Origin: Gammaproteobacteria bacterium
Lineage (GTDB): Bacteria; Pseudomonadota; Gammaproteobacteria; GRL18
Assembly: GCA_023144715.1 (NCBI GenBank)
Contig: JAGLFC010000136.1
Span: forward strand, 1 to 9,486
Length of the DNA stretch: 9,486 nucleotides
Direction: 5' to 3'
Shown: piece after piece, positions 5,694 to 9,486 of the stretch
Position numbering within the stretch: the first letter of the stretch is position 1
Layout of the letters: every line of letters starts with the position of its first letter
The notes under the pieces: model-generated
Seen by the model: only the letters and a program-made list of their open reading frames with translations
Told to the model about the DNA's origin: nothing
Database searches by the model: none
Made by a program: the position numbers and the translations under genes

Positions 5694-6860
5694 ATGACTA
5701 TTATTTTTTCTAAACCGCTTGCGGATTCAAAAGACTATCCCCATCCCATTATTAAAGGAATGACTGATTTTAAGTGGGGTAATCTTCTATTTAAAAAAAC
5801 CGCTTATACATCAGATTCTAGTTTTTTTTCAGTGAATGGACGTACAGGTTTAGCGATTATTGGACAACACCTAAAACTAAAAACAAAAGATACTGTTTTA
5901 CTCCCCTCTTATAATTGTTTAGGTTTAGTCGAACCTTTTGTTTGGCTTGGGGTCAATATACGTTTTTATAAGCTCAATAAAGATTTATCGGTTGATATTG
6001 AGGATTTTAAAAATCAATTAGATGACACTGTCAAAGTGTGCGTTTTTGTTCATTTTTTTGGATTTTTACCTGATTTTTCTAAACTAAGTCCCTTATTAAA
6101 AACCTATAAAAAAATAGTCATCATTGAAGATTGTGCTCATAGTTTTTATTCTCCCAATACCGATAATAGTCAAAACATGGGCGATTATTCTGTCGTCAGT
6201 TGCAATAAATTTTTACCCACCCATGAAGGCAGTATTGTCTATGGAAGTACTGCCAACAATATGAATCATACCGCATTACACTCTTCTTTATTAAGCGACT
6301 TTAAAATTTTATTAAATGCTTTACCCTTAGTACCTAAGAGTATTAATATGATCAGGACGTTACTGTCTACTTTTAAAAAACAGGCTCATCAAACAATAGA
6401 AAATCAACAATCTGTACCCAAAGATGATTCACTATCATTTCGCTATTTTAACCCCAGAGAGACACACACAAATTATTCTCATATTAATAAATTGATTGTA
6501 GAACATTCTAATCATAAAAAAATTAAACAAAAAAGAAGGGATAATTTTAAATTTCTACTTCAAAATTTAAGCAATATAAAAACAGGTGTGCCATTATTTT
6601 CAGTTTTACCTGATAATACTATTCCTTATGTATTTCCTTTTGTTCTCAATAATATTCAATCATTCGATAAGATAAGAAATAAGGGATTAGCTTTATTTCG
6701 TTGGGAAGAATTAGCAGAAAATGATACATCCAGTGATTGTTCTGTCAGTCAGTTTTATCGTGATCACCTTGTACAAATACCCTGCCATCAAGATCTGAAT
6801 CAAACTGATCTTGATCAGATTATTATTATTATCAAGCAATGTGCCATTGAAAAACCATAA
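5694..6860 (+). CDS. DegT/DnrJ/EryC1-family PLP-dependent aminotransferase-like protein
   Basis: Members of this fold usually transaminate keto-sugars for polysaccharide, lipopolysaccharide or antibiotic sugars. I choose ATG 5694 (388 residues), which has GGAG four bases upstream; the in-frame ATG at 5655 would add 13 residues with a weaker site. Visible family marks, numbered from ATG 5694: V-N-G-R-T-G-L near 47-53, L-L-P-S-Y-N-C at 69-75, I-E-D-C-A-H-S at 144-150 with the cofactor-contacting Asp146, and S-C-N-K-F-L-P-T-H-E-G-S with the likely PLP lysine Lys172. The C-terminus has I-P-C-H-Q-D-L-N, typical of the family end. The region at about 190-250 is poorly conserved and I cannot assign it. 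It follows the nnr gene closely and probably shares its transcript, yet no sugar genes adjoin, so the substrate is unknown. It contains an 8-T tract at 5822-5829 and ends near a run of five Ile. Confidence 0.82.
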   Translation: MTIIFSKPLADSKDYPHPIIKGMTDFKWGNLLFKKTAYTSDSSFFSVNGRTGLAIIGQHLKLKTKDTVLLPSYNCLGLVEPFVWLGVNIRFYKLNKDLSVDIEDFKNQLDDTVKVCVFVHFFGFLPDFSKLSPLLKTYKKIVIIEDCAHSFYSPNTDNSQNMGDYSVVSCNKFLPTHEGSIVYGSTANNMNHTALHSSLLSDFKILLNALPLVPKSINMIRTLLSTFKKQAHQTIENQQSVPKDDSLSFRYFNPRETHTNYSHINKLIVEHSNHKKIKQKRRDNFKFLLQNLSNIKTGVPLFSVLPDNTIPYVFPFVLNNIQSFDKIRNKGLALFRWEELAENDTSSDCSVSQFYRDHLVQIPCHQDLNQTDLDQIIIIIKQCAIEKP

Positions 6861-6894
6861 AAACAGACGAACACTGAGGCTTATTCATTATAAA

Positions 6895-6921
6895 AGTGGA
6901 ATAAAAATAAATTATTCCACT
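6895..6921. terminator. Bidirectional intrinsic terminator between converging operons
   Basis: AGTGGAATAA (6895-6904) and TTATTCCACT (6912-6921) form a perfect 10-bp stem around a 7-base A-rich loop. It sits 34 bases after the stop of the DegT-like gene and 12 bases past the stop of ccmI on the other strand. On the minus strand the stem ends in T and is followed by TTTAT, giving a short U-run that suits ccmI. On the plus strand no clear U-run follows, so it may work less well for hemW-nnr-DegT. Confidence 0.75.
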
Positions 6922-6933
6922 ATATGCGTGCCT

Positions 6934-8370
6934 CTACAAACTTTGAAGATTACGCTCTACATTGTAGTATGATTGACTTTCAGGTGGTAATTGCGGTAAT
7001 AATATTTCCCAAAATTGTTTTGCTCCCTCTTTATCACCTGCTGCTCGTGCTAAAGAACCCCCTAAGAATAAAGCATCCAAATTTTGTGGGTTGTTATCCA
7101 CCAATTGTGCAAATATAATACGTGCTTTCTCTAATTGCTCAGGTAACTTAGTTTTCATCACCGCATCAGAATACGCCATTAATAAATTTGCATCAGCACC
7201 ATTTAGCTCCACCGCTTTAGCATAAGCATTGGCAGAATCCACATCTCTATTCAATACCCCATAAGATTTACCTAATGACTGCCAACCTTTAGCATCATTT
7301 GGATTTTCTTTCACTCGTTGTTCAACACGAGCCACCATAGAGGCAATAAAAGCTTGCTCTTCTGCTGTACCTGTTAATTGCTGATTTGGGGCAGGGCCTT
7401 TTTGTGGCACAGATGCTGGTGCTGGTTGAGTATTGGTCGTTGCTGTATTTTTGGTAATATGAGCATTTGCACCACCCTCACTTTTAATTTTATTCAAATA
7501 AGTTGTCACAATATTCGCTTGCTCACCTGTAGGCGGTAAAAGTGTTAATAAATGTGTCCAGTGTTTAATAGCCAGATCCTTATTACCCGCATCATAATCA
7601 AGAAATCCCACAAACCATAACGCATCAGCATTATCAGGATCAGCCTCTAACATTTTACCAAGCATCACTTGTGCTTTCAGATACGCTTCTTTTTCACCAA
7701 TTTGCATCAAAGCTTCAACATAATCGATCTCTAACTCAGGCATCTCCTGATCACTTTTACCCTGTTGCACCAACACTAAGGCTTTTTGATAGGCATCAGC
7801 CGCATCAGCATGACGTTTTAAAACCACATAAGAACGTCCCAACATACTCCAACCCAACGCATTATCAGGATTTTCTTTTAACTTATTCTCTAAAGATGTC
7901 ACCATAGAAGCAATATCTGGCACTTGGTTTTGAGCGCCTGTACCGTGCATTTTAGGCTGTGGTTTGGCAAAAACAACCTGCTCATAATTATCAGGCATAA
8001 TAAATAGATAAATCACCATTGAAAGCACAGGTACAAACACTAAAAAACTCACCGCCAACTTTTTGGCACTACCACTAGAAAGTTGCGTTAACTCTTTAGA
8101 AGCCGAACCCTCAGCATCTTGAAGCAAACTATGCTCTATTTCATTTTGAGCCTGAACACGCCCCGCTTCATCCAATAAACCATTGTTAAAATCCTGCTCT
8201 ATTTGAGTCTTTTTTTGCTCATATAATTCAATATTTAATGCCTTACGCTGATTGGCTTTCTTTTGTTTTTCTGACATATCACTGTCTGAATACGTTTTAA
8301 ATAATGGTCTGATTAATAACGCTAACGCCACCACAACCAAACCTACACTAATTGCCCATAATACCCACAT
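6934..8370 (-). CDS. ccmI: Cytochrome c maturation protein CcmI (CycH-like), with duplicated TPR module
   Basis: CcmI is the apocytochrome c chaperone of System I, handing the unfolded apoprotein to the CcmFH heme ligation complex. The 478-residue protein has the expected plan: first membrane helix (about 2-20), a cytoplasmic coiled segment (30-90, with N-I-E-L-Y-E-Q-K and N-N-G-L-L-D-E), second helix (about 105-125), then a periplasmic TPR region. That region is duplicated. S-M-V...K-E-N-P-D-N-A-L-G-W at 155-174 matches S-M-V...K-E-N-P-N-D-A-K-G-W at 344-363, and the tails L-L-T-L-L-P-P (274-280) and L-L-P-Q-L-P-P (457-463) also match. A Thr/Pro/Gln-rich linker (about 300-335) joins them. 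ATG 8370 has AAAAGG 9 bases upstream. It is last in the ccm run, 23 bases after ccmH. Confidence 0.93.
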   Translation of the reverse strand: MWVLWAISVGLVVVALALLIRPLFKTYSDSDMSEKQKKANQRKALNIELYEQKKTQIEQDFNNGLLDEAGRVQAQNEIEHSLLQDAEGSASKELTQLSSGSAKKLAVSFLVFVPVLSMVIYLFIMPDNYEQVVFAKPQPKMHGTGAQNQVPDIASMVTSLENKLKENPDNALGWSMLGRSYVVLKRHADAADAYQKALVLVQQGKSDQEMPELEIDYVEALMQIGEKEAYLKAQVMLGKMLEADPDNADALWFVGFLDYDAGNKDLAIKHWTHLLTLLPPTGEQANIVTTYLNKIKSEGGANAHITKNTATTNTQPAPASVPQKGPAPNQQLTGTAEEQAFIASMVARVEQRVKENPNDAKGWQSLGKSYGVLNRDVDSANAYAKAVELNGADANLLMAYSDAVMKTKLPEQLEKARIIFAQLVDNNPQNLDALFLGGSLARAAGDKEGAKQFWEILLPQLPPESQSYYNVERNLQSL

Positions 8371-8393
8371 ACTGAGTTACCTTTTATCTGTTC

Positions 8394-8894
8394 TTATGCT
8401 TTTGAATTATTGTTAAGGATGGCTTGCAACTTTTCTTTCTCTTCATCAGAAAGTGTTGTACTATCCGCATTTGTATCACTTTTATTTGCATTAATTTTCT
8501 TTAATAAGACAAAAATCCCAAAAAACATTAACACAAAAGGACCGCCCCAAAGTAGCCATGTTTGTGCCTTAAACGGTGGATTATACAAAACAAAATCCCC
8601 ATAACGTGCCACCATAAATTCCGTCACTTGTTCTTTATTATTCCCTTGCTTGAGCATCTTAGCCACTTCACGACGTAAGTCATTTGCTAATTCTGCATTA
8701 GAATCAATTAAATTCTGATTTTGACACACTAAACAACGCAACTCTTCTGACAATTCAAGATAATCACTTTCAATCTGAGGATCATCAAACACAATAGGCT
8801 CTTTAGGTTGTCCTATAGGCCCCGCTTGTAAAACCAATGGAAAAAAACAAAATAACAAAACAATCAATAAAGATAATCGAGATAATTTCAACAT
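8394..8894 (-). CDS. ccmH: Cytochrome c maturation protein CcmH (CycL-like thiol oxidoreductase)
   Basis: CcmH works in the periplasm to keep the CXXCH cysteines of apocytochrome c reduced, and forms part of the heme ligation complex with CcmF and CcmI. The 166-residue protein has a signal peptide (about 5-24), the family motif L-R-C-L-V-C-Q-N-Q with Cys54 and Cys57, the conserved R-Y-G-D-F-V-L-Y-N-P-P at 97-107, a membrane helix at about 112-131, and a polar cytoplasmic tail. This is the short CcmH form, with CcmI encoded separately, not the fused form of E. coli. The ATG overlaps the ccmG stop by one base (TAATG), with GAGG just upstream inside ccmG, so translation is probably coupled. Confidence 0.96.
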   Translation of the reverse strand: MLKLSRLSLLIVLLFCFFPLVLQAGPIGQPKEPIVFDDPQIESDYLELSEELRCLVCQNQNLIDSNAELANDLRREVAKMLKQGNNKEQVTEFMVARYGDFVLYNPPFKAQTWLLWGGPFVLMFFGIFVLLKKINANKSDTNADSTTLSDEEKEKLQAILNNNSKA

Positions 8895-9430
8895 TATGCC
8901 TCTTCCTGTAATTGTGCAATCAAAGGTAAAATTTTATCCGTAATATCTTCCTGATAAACAGGTCCTGTATGCTTATAACGAATCAGTCCCTTTTTATCAA
9001 TTACAAAAGTCTCGGGTGTCCCATAAACTCCCCAATCAATCCCCGCTCGCCCCGTAATATCATGCGCGCTCTTCACATAAGGATTTCCATAAAGACTCAA
9101 CCAACGACGTGCGTCAGGTAATTCATCCTTATAATTAATGCCATAAATCTTAACCCCTTGCTTCGCAATATCATTCAACAACTTATGCTCCGCACGACAA
9201 GACACACACCATGAAGCCCAAATATTGACCAATGACACCTCACCCACCAGATCCTTATTGGTAAAATTCCTTAAAGGATCTTCCACCGTCGCAATAGAAA
9301 ATACAGGCACAGCCTTACCAATCAAAGGCGATGGCACATCACGCACATACTTAGCCTTCACCAAACCAACGACCAATAATACGACTAACAAGCCAAAAAT
9401 TATTAGGGGAGTCATAAATTGTTTTTTCAT
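8894..9430 (-). CDS. ccmG: Thiol:disulfide interchange protein CcmG (DsbE)
   Basis: CcmG is a membrane-tethered periplasmic thioredoxin-fold protein that takes electrons from DsbD/CcdA and passes them toward CcmH and apocytochrome c. The 178-residue protein has an N-terminal anchor (about 7-25), the active site W-A-S-W-C-V-S-C-R-A-E-H with Cys75 and Cys78, the CcmG-typical acidic insert near Y-K-D-E-L-P (100-105), and the cis-proline loop G-V-Y-G-T-P-E-T-F with Pro139. The ATG at 9428-9430 fits the usual start directly before the anchor, but its binding site is weak (GAG about 10 bases upstream). It follows the preceding frame, probably ccmF, by six bases and overlaps ccmH by one base. Confidence 0.96.
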   Translation of the reverse strand: MKKQFMTPLIIFGLLVVLLVVGLVKAKYVRDVPSPLIGKAVPVFSIATVEDPLRNFTNKDLVGEVSLVNIWASWCVSCRAEHKLLNDIAKQGVKIYGINYKDELPDARRWLSLYGNPYVKSAHDITGRAGIDWGVYGTPETFVIDKKGLIRYKHTGPVYQEDITDKILPLIAQLQEEA

Positions 9431-9436
9431 TATAAA

Positions 9437-9486
9437 TTACTCTATATGTTTAATTCTTTTGATTTTGCTTTCAACACTATTCAAAC
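9437..9486 (-). CDS. ccmF: Probable C-terminal end of CcmF (truncated by window edge)
   Basis: On the complement a frame open to the window edge encodes 15 residues, LNSVESKIKRIKHIE, and stops with TAA six bases before ccmG. The basic, polar peptide is too short to identify by itself. The call rests on gene order: in System I clusters ccmF directly precedes ccmG. The other two frames close early in this stretch. Confidence 0.45.
   Translation of the reverse strand, partial: LNSVESKIKRIKHIE

Noticed and set aside
6820..6835. ATT triplet run in the DegT-like gene as a repeat element
   Set aside because: It is four ATT and one ATC coding five Ile near the C-terminus; too short to call a functional microsatellite.
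6924..7118. Plus-strand open frames antisense to ccmI and ccmH (also 7671-7907 and 8410-8604)
   Set aside because: They are fully antisense to conserved ccm genes, have no family resemblance and no good start context.
1..9486. CRISPR array, insertion sequence, prophage, defence island, tRNA or riboswitch
   Set aside because: No repeat-spacer pattern, transposase motif, tRNA-like fold or conserved riboswitch core was seen; nearly all DNA is covered by identifiable genes.

Overview
The window comes from an AT-rich bacterium, most likely a gammaproteobacterium. It carries a System I cytochrome c maturation cluster in the order ccmG-ccmH-ccmI, a gamma/beta-type DapF, a fused NnrE-NnrD repair enzyme and HemW. 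Two exported rhodanese-family proteins suggest sulfur chemistry in the periplasm, as in sulfur-oxidising or methylotrophic gammaproteobacteria. The genus cannot be fixed from the sequence alone.

Layout from left to right: positions 1-1746 (minus strand) hold the first 33 codons of a membrane-anchored protein. Just upstream of it lies an exported single-domain rhodanese with an extra CPPFC motif, whose tail carries the ribosome binding site of the membrane protein. An exported tandem-rhodanese protein follows after a gap of about 170 bases that contains a probable promoter. At 1921-2781 is dapF (minus), divergent from hemW (plus, 2860-4062). hemW overlaps the bifunctional NAD(P)H-hydrate repair gene by 26 bases, and a DegT/DnrJ-type PLP aminotransferase gene follows a few tens of bases later, so these three probably form one transcript. 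A strong 10-bp hairpin at 6895-6921 separates this transcript from the converging ccm cluster. The rest (minus) is ccmG, ccmH and ccmI in close series, preceded at the right edge by what is probably the last 15 codons of ccmF.

How the genes fit together: CcmG, CcmH and CcmI reduce, hold and chaperone apocytochrome c for heme attachment outside the cytoplasmic membrane. HemW is a heme-binding radical-SAM protein linked to heme delivery, so heme handling recurs in the window, but hemW is on the other strand and co-regulation is not shown. The two rhodaneses share a C-N-G-x-x-C active-site motif and are probably periplasmic persulfide or thiol proteins. The coupled membrane protein could be their partner or a sensor, but it is cut off by the window edge. 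dapF and nnr are housekeeping.

I see no CRISPR array, insertion sequence, prophage, tRNA, rRNA or clear riboswitch. The most interesting part is the left-hand exported rhodanese pair with its coupled membrane protein. The other findings are modest: an internal duplication in CcmI, a lone DegT enzyme without sugar genes, and several inverted repeats in short intergenic spaces.
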